The translations under genes were made by a program, and so were the position numbers. DNA of 64,000 nucleotides from Dehalococcoidia bacterium. GTDB lineage: Bacteria; Chloroflexota; Dehalococcoidia; Lucifugimonadales; UBA3495. The notes under the pieces were generated by a model. The model searched no databases, was not told the origin of the DNA, and saw only the letters and a program-made list of their open reading frames with translations. Location: positions 29,770 through 93,769 of the forward strand of contig JAJEIA010000058.1 in assembly GCA_022823505.1 (NCBI GenBank), given 5' to 3'. Of the stretch, positions 1 through 8,156 are shown one piece after another. Numbering within the stretch: the stretch's first letter is position 1; every line of letters starts with the position of its first letter.

Positions 1-1279
1 GTATCAACTGCCGCTTGGTGGTTTCCAGGGTCATGATGATGACCACGCCCAGGCCACTGAAGGTCATTGACAGGATGAAAGCCGGCAAATAGCCGATGAA
101 CTGGATGATGATGCCGGCCACGAGGGTCGAGATGAAGTGTCCCATCATGGCGCCGGAGATCTGGAAGCCGTACACCGTGGCCACCGGTCCTGTACCAAAA
201 TACTGGCGGTTGACCACTGGGTATGCCGACATCTCGCCGCCAAATCCCAGGCCGAACACGCAGGCGAAGAGGTAGAAAGCCCACACGTCACCGGCGACCA
301 GGAGGATAGCCACCGAGCCGGCCTGGATGGCCAAGGCGGCGGACATGATGAGCTTGCCTCCGATGCGCTCGGTGATGATGGGAACGAGGAAACGACCGGC
401 GATGCTGAAGACGTTGATGAGCGTGAGGATGACCGCGGCGGTGGTGAATTCGATGCCGCGGGTCACCGCGAAGTCGACGACGAAGATCAGGACAATGCCG
501 TGCCCGGCGCAACCCATGCCGTGGATGACCGGCAGGTTCCAGAAAGCGCGGGTGTGCTTCATCTGCCGCTGGAAAACCTTGAGACGGAGCTTGGAGGCTT
601 CCGAGCTGAACTTGACCGGTGGCGGATCGGTGGCCGAAGCTCCGTATGCCAGCAGTCCCTTTTCGGATGGCTGATTGCGGAAGAACGGCATCAGGCCCAG
701 GGTCAACCCACCGCCCACCAGGCCGATCACCACGAATGTGGCGGTCCACCCGAAATTGACCAGCAACAGCGAGTACACGGGAGCGAGGGCGGCAGCGCCG
801 ACGCCGCCGGCCGCCCACATCAGGCCGATGCCCAGTCCGAGTCGCCGCTTGAACCAGGGGTTGACGGCGGCCATCAGGGGGACCATCGCGATCGAAGAAG
901 TGAGCGCCAGCATGATGCTGTAAACGATGAAGAACTGCCAGACCTGGGTGATGAACCCGATCAGGATCATGCTCACACCGAACAGAATCCCACCAGCCAT
1001 CAGGAGTTTACGGGCGCCCAGGATGTCGCCAAACCGTCCGCTGAACGGCGAAGTGAGCGAGCCGACCAGGTAGTAGCCGGCCAGCGCGAAGCCGATGACC
1101 GCGGGAGACCATCCGAAGCGGCCGCCTTCATCCAGGGGCATGCGCAACTCGGGGACCATGATCCCGGCCGACATTGAGATGGACTGGCCGAAGATCTGGA
1201 CCACCGAGAGGATCGCGATGATTATCCAGGCGTAGTGAAACCCGCCGTCGGACCGGCGAATGCGGTTGGGTGTGGCCAT
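1..1279 (-). CDS. MFS transporter, C-terminus cut off by window edge
   Basis: Reading the minus strand from an ATG at 1279 gives an open frame of about 426 residues that runs off the left edge, which is why the ORF track omits it. The translation begins MATPNRIRRSDGGFHYAW and continues as alternating hydrophobic helices. The early loop GRFGDILGARKLL matches the conserved loop between helices 2 and 3 of the major facilitator superfamily. A second half with further helices follows a central cytoplasmic loop. The layout resembles the monocarboxylate/oxalate-formate branch, but the substrate cannot be read from sequence. A GGAG motif lies about 10 bases before the start. The small membrane protein gene upstream probably shares its transcript. 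Confidence 0.85.
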   Translation of the reverse strand, partial: MATPNRIRRSDGGFHYAWIIIAILSVVQIFGQSISMSAGIMVPELRMPLDEGGRFGWSPAVIGFALAGYYLVGSLTSPFSGRFGDILGARKLLMAGGILFGVSMILIGFITQVWQFFIVYSIMLALTSSIAMVPLMAAVNPWFKRRLGLGIGLMWAAGGVGAAALAPVYSLLLVNFGWTATFVVIGLVGGGLTLGLMPFFRNQPSEKGLLAYGASATDPPPVKFSSEASKLRLKVFQRQMKHTRAFWNLPVIHGMGCAGHGIVLIFVVDFAVTRGIEFTTAAVILTLINVFSIAGRFLVPIITERIGGKLIMSAALAIQAGSVAILLVAGDVWAFYLFACVFGLGFGGEMSAYPVVNRQYFGTGPVATVYGFQISGAMMGHFISTLVAGIIIQFIGYLPAFILSMTFSGLGVVIIMTLETTKRQLI

Positions 1280-1315
1280 TCAGAGGGGACTCCTGTGTGG
1301 AGGAATGCCGGGGGG

Positions 1316-1606
1316 TCAGTGCAGGGGGCAGGCGAACAGGAACGATTTGCCCCACCAAGTTTCCGAGACAGGAGTCGCGGAAGCCAAACGGGGAACGGAA
1401 TCGGAGTCGATGGCGCCGGGCACCGAGCCGGGCTGGTAGGGGGTGCCGGCAAAGCCGGAAGTTGCCGTGTTGGCAAGGCCGGAGAGATCCGCATCGCCCG
1501 ACGCAGAGACCGCCCACGCGCCGAGGAAGATGATCAACATCACGGTGATCACCATCGCGCCGATGGAGGTCAGTATGGCGAAGTTGCGCCGAGCGTACCC
1601 AACCAT
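1316..1606 (-). CDS. Small single-span membrane protein, unknown
   Basis: This 96-residue frame starts MVGYARRNFAILTSIG and has one clear hydrophobic helix at about residues 9-33, followed by a polar, Ser/Ala/Gly-rich tail with no recognisable domain. It lies 36 bases upstream of the MFS transporter on the same strand and could be an accessory subunit or simply an uncharacterised neighbour. A promoter-like pair (TTGGCG, 18 bases, TACAAT on the minus strand) ends only 8 bases before the ATG, so translation may start on a leaderless mRNA. I do not recognise a family. The coding call rests on the helix, the promoter and the tight spacing. Confidence 0.5.
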   Translation of the reverse strand: MVGYARRNFAILTSIGAMVITVMLIIFLGAWAVSASGDADLSGLANTATSGFAGTPYQPGSVPGAIDSDSVPRLASATPVSETWWGKSFLFACPLH

Positions 1607-1614
1607 AGGGCGGT

Positions 1615-1644
1615 ATTGTACTCCTGCCGCCGCCTACACGCCAA
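1615..1644 (-). promoter_or_regulatory. Putative promoter of small membrane protein/MFS unit
   Basis: On the minus strand TTGGCG and TACAAT are separated by 18 bases. The -10 box ends 8 bases before the ATG at 1606, which would put transcription initiation at or next to the start codon. Confidence 0.4.
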
Positions 1645-1860
1645 TCGCGGGGTTGCCTCACGCGTACCCATTTGTCTTTTGCATCGATATACAGGATGGG
1701 CAAGATTAGATTGATTGCCGGAAACGCCCCGCACCCCGGGCGGCGCCATAACCGGAGCAAAGAGCCGTCGTTGCCGGCATCCTATGTATCCCGTTCATCG
1801 ATGTAAGTTTGCTTCCGTCGTCGATCTGGGCGGGTATGAGCGGAGTCACCGGATGTGGGG

Positions 1861-3015
1861 CTATTCGGCTAGGCTCTGCTGGAAAACCTGATCCCAGGCC
1901 AGGGCCCAGGGTGGGCGCAGGTATCCGAGGGCGCGGACGTCGTCGTACCAGACCGACAGGGGCGAGTAGCGGGTGTAGGCGCTGCCGCCGGACAGCTTGC
2001 AGAGGCGGCCCAGGCAGTCCTCGGCGAGACGGGCCACGCTTTCTTTCGCCAGCAGAAGTTCCCGCCGACCAGTATTGGTCTCCAGGCAACGGATCGCGCC
2101 CTCCCACGCCTGGCCGATGAGCCAGGCCTCCTGCTCGGCGTGGGCCCACTCGACCTGCTGGAACGCGCGCAGCCCGGGGTCGGACGCCATACCGTTCTTG
2201 ATGCGGGGGCGGACATGATCCATGGCGGCATCGACGACGCCGACGATCACGGAGGTGAAGGCGGCGGCGCCCAACCCTCCGTTGGCGCCCATCAGTTCAG
2301 CCTGATGATTGGGCCAGGCCACGCGAGTGGCCGGGAAGTCGGAGAACTGAAAGGCGTGGCTGTTGGTGGACTTCATGCCGTGGCCGCGCCACTCGGCGGT
2401 GAGCTTGAGGCCGGTGGAGCCGTCCCAGGGGTGGTTCCGGACTTCCATGAAAAACAGGTCGGGAGCGGTTTCCCCGGCGGCGAGGGCACGGGTGGTCATG
2501 AACGACGTGAGGCCGGAGCCGCTGCCGAAGTGTTTCTGCCCCGAGATTCGATAGCCAAAATCGGTGACGCCGTCGGGTTCGCACACGCTGGCCGTGCGGG
2601 AGGTGTCGCCGCCGGAGCCGGGTTCGCTGACGATGGTTCCCCACCAGCAGCCGCTATGGACACTGTCGAACACGGCGTTGCGCTGCTTGATCCAGCCAGC
2701 GGTGAAAGGTTCGGGGACGGTGGGCAGCCGCCAGGATGACAGCACCAGGTGGTGCATAGCGCTGGCGAGGGTGATGGAAGGGTCGCCGACGGCCAGCTTG
2801 CGCAACATGGAGCAGATGGGCCGGGCCGACTGCTCGAGGGTCTCCCAGGTGCCGCCGAGGTCGGTGGGCACTGCCATGAGAGGCACGCCGATCTGGGCCA
2901 GGCGCGCGTAGTCGGCCGGGTCGGCCTTGATCCGCTGCTGGCGGTCGGCGCGCTCTTCGGCCCATTCGGCGGCCACGGCAGGGGCCTGTTCCAGGATGGA
3001 AGCGATGGTCGTCAT
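1861..3015 (-). CDS. Acyl-CoA dehydrogenase-fold flavoprotein (possibly a flavin monooxygenase)
   Basis: The 384-residue product has the three-part acyl-CoA dehydrogenase layout. There is a helical N-terminus with LAQIGVPLMAVPTDLGG, a middle beta domain with VSEPGSGGDTSRTA and GQKHFGSGSG that matches the flavin-contacting region, and a C-terminal helical domain ending in SVWYDDVRALGY. The superfamily contains true dehydrogenases and a branch of two-component flavin monooxygenases (DszC/SfnC/HpaB-like) that attack organosulfur or aromatic substrates. No obvious catalytic glutamate could be assigned by eye, so the monooxygenase option stays open. The start follows a GGAGAAT motif. Its neighbours include sulfite oxidase, which would suit a desulfurising role, but that is inference. 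Confidence 0.75.
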   Translation of the reverse strand: MTTIASILEQAPAVAAEWAEERADRQQRIKADPADYARLAQIGVPLMAVPTDLGGTWETLEQSARPICSMLRKLAVGDPSITLASAMHHLVLSSWRLPTVPEPFTAGWIKQRNAVFDSVHSGCWWGTIVSEPGSGGDTSRTASVCEPDGVTDFGYRISGQKHFGSGSGLTSFMTTRALAAGETAPDLFFMEVRNHPWDGSTGLKLTAEWRGHGMKSTNSHAFQFSDFPATRVAWPNHQAELMGANGGLGAAAFTSVIVGVVDAAMDHVRPRIKNGMASDPGLRAFQQVEWAHAEQEAWLIGQAWEGAIRCLETNTGRRELLLAKESVARLAEDCLGRLCKLSGGSAYTRYSPLSVWYDDVRALGYLRPPWALAWDQVFQQSLAE

Positions 3016-3019
3016 GCTG

Positions 3020-3718
3020 TTATTCTCCGTGGCCCGTCAGTTCGGCGTAGCGGTCGAACACGAGCCTCTGCACTTCAAACACGAAACCGGTCAGCACGTC
3101 CTCACCGGACAGGGTTTCAGGGTTGTCCAGTACCTCAACCTCTCGTCCGGCGCGATAGACGTACACGCGCCGTCCGTACGGATCAATGTACCAACCGAGT
3201 CGAGCGCCGCCGTCCATCCATTCCTGCATTTTGGACAGACCAGCCTCGACGCGGTCGGTCCGGGAGCGGACCTCAACGACGAAATCGGGGGCGCCGGGTA
3301 TGGTGCTCCGGTATTCCGCGGACCGGAGAGCGTCGAACCTTTCCTGGGTGATCCAGGCGGCGTCGGGGATGTAGACGGCGCCGCTGTGGAGTTGGTATGC
3401 CACGGTCTGGGATGACGCATAGCCGCCGTTGTCGTTCGTCCACAATGCGAGAGGAACGTTGGTCTGGTTCTCGCCGATATTGCTCTCCCAGCCAGTTGGC
3501 GGCATAACGATCAGGTCTCCATCTGCCGAAAATTCAAAACTGTACGGCTCGTTGTCGCAAGCCATACGGAAGAGCTGCTCGGCGAATCCCGGAGATCTGC
3601 AGTCGATGCCCAACGCCGACAGGTTCAGGCGGAATTGGCCGACCAAGGGGGAAGAGGTGATCCCGCCGGGCTGCGACTGTGCTGCTGCTCCGGCGGGCGA
3701 TCTTGTTGCAGTTGCCAT
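3020..3718 (-). CDS. Uma2-family putative endonuclease (copy 1)
   Basis: This 232-residue protein belongs to the Uma2 (DUF820) branch of PD-(D/E)XK nucleases. The signature elements are in order: IPDAAWI with the acidic residue, GAPDFVVEVRS with the catalytic Asp-x-Val-Val-Glu arrangement, SKMQEWMDGGARLGWYIDP, and RRVYVYRAGREVEVL. I prefer the ATG at 3718 to the upstream GTG at 3730 because the N-terminus MATATRSPAG is low-complexity in either case and a purine-rich TGGGGA lies just upstream. The gene ends 4 bases before the acyl-CoA dehydrogenase-like gene, so the two are probably cotranscribed. It is clearly paralogous to the copy at 5568-6248. Uma2 proteins are commonly expanded in some bacteria and their biological role is poorly defined. 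Confidence 0.8.
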   Translation of the reverse strand: MATATRSPAGAAAQSQPGGITSSPLVGQFRLNLSALGIDCRSPGFAEQLFRMACDNEPYSFEFSADGDLIVMPPTGWESNIGENQTNVPLALWTNDNGGYASSQTVAYQLHSGAVYIPDAAWITQERFDALRSAEYRSTIPGAPDFVVEVRSRTDRVEAGLSKMQEWMDGGARLGWYIDPYGRRVYVYRAGREVEVLDNPETLSGEDVLTGFVFEVQRLVFDRYAELTGHGE

Positions 3719-3733
3719 GGCAGTCCCCACAGC

Positions 3734-3750
3734 GGATAGGCTTGGAGCCT
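3734..3750. repeat. 7-bp inverted repeat at the end of the sulfite oxidase gene
   Basis: ATAGGCT-TGG-AGCCTAT forms a 7-bp stem with a 3-base loop at the sulfite oxidase stop codon. There is no T-tract, so it is at best a weak terminator or a processing site. Confidence 0.35.
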
Positions 3751-4954
3751 ATTGTACTGTGATGTCGTACCCGACGATGGCGCTGAAGTTCTTGCGCATG
3801 TTGTTGTAGCGTGGTTCGTGGGACTGGACGTTGCCCACGCTGTCCGTGGCGCGGGACATGACGTTGTACTGGCCGGGAGCGGCGTCCCAGACCCAGGACC
3901 AACGGCGCCACATCCAACGCTCCGCCGGCTCCTCCAGGCGCGCCGGTTGCCAGGACTTGCCGCCGTCGACGCTGACGTCGACCTGGGTGATGGCGCCGCC
4001 GCCACTCCAGGCGTAGCCACGAACGACGTGCTGGCCGGTGGGCAAGGTTGACGTGTCATCGTTGGGCTGGGAGACCAGCGATTTGACGCCGATGGTGGTG
4101 ATCAGCTCCTTGTTGGGATCGTCGGGGGAGTCGCCGTAGTAGTAGAAGTTGTAGTGGTACCAGCAGTCGGGCTCGTGGTCGAGCACCTCCAGGCGGCGCA
4201 GCCACTTGACGGACCAGTTGCCGGACCAGCCGGGAACCAGGAGACGGATGGGAGCGCCGTGCAGGTGCTCAAGGATCTGGCCGTTCTGCGCGTAGGCGAG
4301 GATGGTGTCGGGATGGAGCGCCTTCTGGAGGGGGAGGCCCTTGTCGTAGAAGAACGGCTCGGTGCCCTCTTCCGCGGTGGCGGGCACGCCCTCGTCCCAG
4401 CCCTCGGCGCGGATGTGGGTGGCGCGGCCGGTCAGGCCGGCCTCGTTGAGGAGGGCGGCCAGGGGAACGCCGGTCCACTCGCTCCCGGACAGGATCATCC
4501 GCTCCTGGGTGCGTGACGGACGGGGACCCTCACCCTTGAAGTACTCGAAGTAGGTGGCGTCGCTGCCGGAGCATTCCATGACGGTGCGGACCGAGCGCGA
4601 AGGGAAACGGCGCACGTCGTCGTAGGACAGGCGCAGGGGCTTTTTCACCTCCCCATCGACGGAAAGGGACCAGTCGCGAATGGCCACGGTGTCGGGTACG
4701 CCGAAGTGCTGGACGACGTAATGCAGTTCGGTGGGCGTGATGAGGCCCTCGAGTTCCATAACCGGCGTGCGGACGCGCTCGGTCTTGCCATCCGGGCGGA
4801 GCAACGTGACGGGTTCAACCTTTTTGTGGGGCCAACCGTACCAGGAGTCGGTGTTCTCGGCGCCGTCCGACGACTGTGCGCCGTCCATCTGCAAAAAGTC
4901 GGGCCGGGCCGCGTCGTCGGCCTGATTCTCCGGGGTATTCTGCTGGGTAGTCAT
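3749..4954 (-). CDS. Sulfite oxidase family molybdopterin enzyme
   Basis: The 401-residue protein matches the sulfite oxidase family. Its N-terminal molybdopterin domain carries RTVMECSGSDATYFEYF, where Cys128 is the expected molybdenum ligand, followed by GAPIRLLVPGWSGNWSVKWL, a strongly conserved cofactor-binding stretch. The C-terminal part (from about residue 290) is the dimerisation domain, ending RATDSVGNVQ. There is no heme b5 domain and no Tat or Sec signal peptide, so the enzyme appears cytoplasmic or is exported by another route. In characterised members the reaction oxidises sulfite to sulfate. Rhodanese and cysteine-dioxygenase-like genes downstream of the intergenic region on the same strand support a sulfur role. 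Nitrate reductases share the fold, so the substrate is not certain. Confidence 0.9.
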   Translation of the reverse strand: MTTQQNTPENQADDAARPDFLQMDGAQSSDGAENTDSWYGWPHKKVEPVTLLRPDGKTERVRTPVMELEGLITPTELHYVVQHFGVPDTVAIRDWSLSVDGEVKKPLRLSYDDVRRFPSRSVRTVMECSGSDATYFEYFKGEGPRPSRTQERMILSGSEWTGVPLAALLNEAGLTGRATHIRAEGWDEGVPATAEEGTEPFFYDKGLPLQKALHPDTILAYAQNGQILEHLHGAPIRLLVPGWSGNWSVKWLRRLEVLDHEPDCWYHYNFYYYGDSPDDPNKELITTIGVKSLVSQPNDDTSTLPTGQHVVRGYAWSGGGAITQVDVSVDGGKSWQPARLEEPAERWMWRRWSWVWDAAPGQYNVMSRATDSVGNVQSHEPRYNNMRKNFSAIVGYDITVQ

Positions 4955-5319
4955 ACGTAGTGCGTCTCCGGGTTTGGATGGCCGGCTCCCAGCCGGCGGT
5001 GTGCCAGTTTCCCATGTCGGCGGCGCGGCGACAAGTGGGAGCCGGCGAATTCAGAGCGAAGCGGCAGGCTCGCCGATGCCCGGGAGACGACGTGCTCGAT
5101 GGGTATCGACCCCATGGGAATTGGATCGATGGGTATCGAAGGATTGGAACGGAGAAGCCGGTTGCGCGGCGAACGCATGGGTTCCGGCGAACGGATGGGT
5201 TCCGCTGTACACAGCAACGGCCGGGCACGGTGAGGATGGGTCACGAGGATTTGACAGGGGATGTGTCCACGGGAAGAATCTGCGGCAGCCGCATTGGACG
5301 GCAACGCCGGGAGGTTCCA
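4955..5319. repeat. 365-bp intergenic region with inverted and direct repeats
   Basis: No convincing gene lies here. It contains a perfect 11-bp inverted repeat, GCCGGCTCCCA at 4981-4991 and TGGGAGCCGGC at 5036-5046. It also contains two direct copies of TCGATGGGTATCGA at 5096-5109 and 5126-5139, and a tandem pair of an 18-bp unit GGCGAACGCATGGGTTCC with one mismatch at about 5168-5203. The repeats could be a decayed mobile element, a binding region or replication-slippage products. Confidence 0.6.
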
Positions 5320-5577
5320 GTGACCACGCTGCACATCATCGTCGAGGTAACGGAGCAGGTCCCCACGGGACGAACGGAGTGGCGCGTGGACTGCGCGGAG
5401 TGCGACTGGTACGACATATTCGACGACCGGCGGCGCGCCGAGGACGCAGCGACCAATCACGTGGGCCAGACCCATACGTCGGAAACGACGTACAACCGTA
5501 TCGTCCAGACGCTGCGGATCGAGCCCAACCCGGAAGAAAGCGACCTGGTGTCGACCGACGGCGACGGTTATTCGTAG
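5320..5577 (+). CDS. 85-aa zinc-finger-like small protein
   Basis: The ORF track merges this into a longer frame, but a GGGAGG motif sits 7 bases before a GTG at 5320, giving an 85-residue product starting MTTLHIIVEVTEQV. The core WRVDCAECDWYDIF followed by NHVGQTH has a C-x2-C then about 24 residues then H-x4-H spacing, like a C2H2 zinc finger. The rest is acidic and ends SDLVSTDGDGYS. Its last 10 bases overlap the 3' end of the Uma2 gene on the other strand. It is the only plus-strand gene in this minus-strand block. The function is unknown; nucleic-acid or protein binding would be typical of the motif. Confidence 0.6.
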   Translation: MTTLHIIVEVTEQVPTGRTEWRVDCAECDWYDIFDDRRRAEDAATNHVGQTHTSETTYNRIVQTLRIEPNPEESDLVSTDGDGYS

Positions 5578-6248
5578 CGATCGAATATCAGCCGCCGCAC
5601 CTCGAGCACAAAGCCGGTCATCACGTCTTCGCCGGACAGCATTTCCGGGTTGTCCAGCACTTCAACCTCCCGGCCGAGACGGTACACGTAGACCCGGCGC
5701 TGGTATGGCTGGATATACCAGCCCATCCTGGCGCCGGCGTCCATCCACTCCTCCATCTTGGCGAGGCCAGCTCTCAGGCTGTCTGAGCGAGAATGCAGCT
5801 CAATGACAAAATCGGGCGCTCCGTTGATGGAGCCCCGCTGTTCCAAGGCAGTGAGGTTTTCAAATCGTTCCTGGGAAATCCAGGCGGCATCGGGCATGTA
5901 CTGCGCTCCGCTGGGTAGGCGGAACAACGAAGTCTGCGGGTAGGTACGCCCGGGATTCTCCAACCCCCAGCCGTAAAGAGCGTAATTGATCCCCTGCTCG
6001 CCATGGCTGCCCTCCGCGCCGACGGGAGGCATTATGACCAGCTCGCCGTTTGCCGAGTATTCAAACTCGTAGCGCTCATTGTCCTGGGCAAGCAGGCATA
6101 GTCTTTCGCCGAAATCCGGGGTACTGCCGTCAACCCCCAGCGAGGCCAACTTCAAACGCAGCGGCCCAACCAGCGGGAATGGGAGAAAGTGGTCCGCGTT
6201 AACCGTCGCCTGGCCAACTACGGTTGGCTTTGGCGATTGCGTCGCCAT
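5568..6248 (-). CDS. Uma2-family putative endonuclease (copy 2)
   Basis: This 226-residue paralogue of the copy at 3020-3718 keeps the same nuclease landmarks: MPDAAWISQERF, GAPDFVIELHS, AKMEEWMDAGARMGWYIQP and RRVYVYRLGREVEVLDN. The track places the start far upstream, but the paralogue alignment and the in-frame ATG at 6248 (MATQSPKPTVVG) fit better, and the longer version would overlap the rhodanese gene. The gene follows the rhodanese gene by 29 bases on the same strand. The similarity between the two copies extends to the last residues (LIFDRYE against LVFDRYAEL), indicating duplication within this locus. Confidence 0.8.
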   Translation of the reverse strand: MATQSPKPTVVGQATVNADHFLPFPLVGPLRLKLASLGVDGSTPDFGERLCLLAQDNERYEFEYSANGELVIMPPVGAEGSHGEQGINYALYGWGLENPGRTYPQTSLFRLPSGAQYMPDAAWISQERFENLTALEQRGSINGAPDFVIELHSRSDSLRAGLAKMEEWMDAGARMGWYIQPYQRRVYVYRLGREVEVLDNPEMLSGEDVMTGFVLEVRRLIFDRYE

Positions 6249-6277
6249 AACGCAGCCTCCGTCGAATGCAACGGTCC

Positions 6278-7897
6278 TCACGCACCCGGTGCGTACTTTT
6301 CGCCGAGGGCGGTCTCCCATCGCAGGTAGTTCTGCATGTCGGCGTAGGTGCGGTCGGGGCCGCTGAACACGATGTCCGAAGGGGTGCGGGTCACGCCGCT
6401 GAGTCCCTCCTCCACGGGCAGGCGGGCCGCCTGCCACGAGGTGACGCCACCGGACAGAACCCTGGCATTGGAATAGCCGATCTGGCGGAGCGTCGCCGCG
6501 GCCAGCAGGGACTGGCGCCCGTCGACACAGGTAACGACGATGCTGGCGTCATTGGACCGGACGTGGTCCTTGATCTGGAATTCGAGCCATCCGCGTGGGA
6601 TCCAGACGGAGCCGGGAACGTGAGCGCGAGCAAAATCCTGGCTGGTATCGACGAAGATGATCACGTCAGGGCGGTTCTGCTCGAGGGCCCTGGCCGAAAC
6701 GGCGGGCACCGCGCGGCGGGCATTAACCAACAGCTCAGACTCGGTCTCGCCGCCGATGGAGCCGTCGTTCAAGGCCCCAAGGCTCATGCCGGACTCCAGG
6801 GGGCGACCGTCGGCGACCCACGCCTCGGTCCCGCCGTCGACGGCGTAGACCTCGCGGTGTCCGAGTTGGCGGTACCAGGATCCGGTCAGGGTGGCGCGGG
6901 CCTTGCCGTCGCAGCAGAACACCAGGGGAGCATTTTTCACCACCGCCACGTCATCGCTGCGCTGGACGCACTGTCCGCCGGGGAACCAGCGGAAGCCGGG
7001 GATGCGGCCGCGGTCATACTCCTCGGAGGTTCGAACGTCGATGAAGTAGATGCTCTCGGTCACGCTGCGGTCGGCCATGGCGTCAAGGCCGGCGATGTCG
7101 AGGAACTGAACACCGTCTTCGGCGGCGCAGCGGTCGGCGTAGGCTTCGGCAGCGGCGCGGCCTTCGTGGGATACGCTGGGCAGCCGGTCCCGATTGGCGC
7201 CCGACTCCAGTTCGTATCCGGCGAGCACCCAACCGGAGGTGCCGTTTTTGAGCCCGACGACCTCGCGGTCCAGGCCCATGCGCTGCAGGACGCGGGTGCC
7301 GATGATGCTGCGAGTGCGGCCCGCGCAATTGACCACGACGGTGGTGTCCGGGTCCAGGTCGGCCGTGATGTCGGTAATCCGAAGCGCCAACTCGCCGCCG
7401 GGCACGCTGCGGCCGCCGGGTATGCAGAAACGGCGATACTCCTCGGGGGTACGGGTATCGAGAATGACCATCTTTTCGCCACGGTCCATGCGGGCGCGCA
7501 ACTCGATGGCATCGATTTCAGGGACATGGTGAACGACTTCGACCTTTTCGCCAAAGTCCTTGCTGGGAACGTTGACTCCCCATTCGGTGGGGTAGTCGAG
7601 GCTCATCCAACGGTTGATGCCACCGTCCAGCCAGCCGACGTGGTAGAAACCCATGGCTTCAACGGTGGCTACGGCGTGGGAAACGCGGCGGCCGTCATCG
7701 TCGCAGAGCACGATCAACGAGCCGGCGTGGGGCACGGCATCATGGAGATCGAACTCCAACCGGCGACGGGGAATCAGGCTGCTTCCCGGGATGTGGCTGG
7801 AGTTGTACTCGCCGGGTTCGCGTACATCGATCAGGGCAAAGGGGGACGTGTCGTTGAACAGCTCGCTGAGTTGTTGCGGACTAAACGACTTGGCCAT
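6278..7897 (-). CDS. Protein with four tandem rhodanese domains
   Basis: The 539-residue protein consists of four rhodanese-like domains in a row. Each has a cysteine at the expected active-site loop: Cys65 (LIVLCDDDGRR), Cys191 (VVVNCAGRTRS), Cys328 (LVFCCDGKAR) and Cys457 (IVVTCVDGRQS). Each also shows the typical acidic strand motif, such as ALIDVREPGEY or VILDTRTPEEY. Rhodaneses carry persulfide sulfur and transfer it to acceptors such as cyanide or thiols. Paired domains are common, while four with all cysteines kept is unusual. There is no signal peptide, so it is probably cytoplasmic. The start ATG at 7897 follows a GGAG motif. The context with sulfite oxidase and a cysteine-dioxygenase-like gene suggests sulfane sulfur handling. 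Confidence 0.9.
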   Translation of the reverse strand: MAKSFSPQQLSELFNDTSPFALIDVREPGEYNSSHIPGSSLIPRRRLEFDLHDAVPHAGSLIVLCDDDGRRVSHAVATVEAMGFYHVGWLDGGINRWMSLDYPTEWGVNVPSKDFGEKVEVVHHVPEIDAIELRARMDRGEKMVILDTRTPEEYRRFCIPGGRSVPGGELALRITDITADLDPDTTVVVNCAGRTRSIIGTRVLQRMGLDREVVGLKNGTSGWVLAGYELESGANRDRLPSVSHEGRAAAEAYADRCAAEDGVQFLDIAGLDAMADRSVTESIYFIDVRTSEEYDRGRIPGFRWFPGGQCVQRSDDVAVVKNAPLVFCCDGKARATLTGSWYRQLGHREVYAVDGGTEAWVADGRPLESGMSLGALNDGSIGGETESELLVNARRAVPAVSARALEQNRPDVIIFVDTSQDFARAHVPGSVWIPRGWLEFQIKDHVRSNDASIVVTCVDGRQSLLAAATLRQIGYSNARVLSGGVTSWQAARLPVEEGLSGVTRTPSDIVFSGPDRTYADMQNYLRWETALGEKYAPGA

Positions 7898-8117
7898 CAG
7901 CGCATCTCCGTGGTCTGGGTCCAGTTAATTCGAAACCGATTAGAGCTCAAGCAGTCGCCTCGTCTAGGAGGACGCCAGACTGATATATTTCCGGACTTCC
8001 GCGCCATCGAAACTTAGGCCGCGCGGGGTCCAGCGCAGGTTGCCTATTGGTGCGAGTTGTATGATCGGTCAGTTTATCGGGCGGGCTAGAGTATATGGCC
8101 TATGTGATAAGTATACA

Positions 8118-8143
8118 CCCGGAGCGCGAAATCGCGCTCCGGG
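8118..8143 (-). terminator. GC-rich hairpin after the cupin gene
   Basis: CCCGGAGCGCG-AAAT-CGCGCTCCGGG forms a perfect 11-bp stem 14 bases beyond the stop of the minus-strand gene at 8157. No T-tract follows, so termination may be weak or the hairpin may protect the RNA end. Confidence 0.6.
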
Positions 8144-8156
8144 AGTCGTTACCCGA

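Noticed and set aside
137-1177. 346-aa plus-strand ORF opposite the MFS gene
   Set aside because: His/Asp/Glu/Gly-rich translation without hydrophobic helices; the minus strand gives a clear transporter.
5096-5203. Possible CRISPR array from short repeats
   Set aside because: Only two copies of each repeat type, of unequal length and with no uniform spacer; no cas genes nearby.
6266-8017. 583-aa plus-strand ORF antisense to the rhodanese gene
   Set aside because: It has no recognisable domain and mirrors the four-domain rhodanese gene. Long antisense frames are expected in GC-rich coding DNA.
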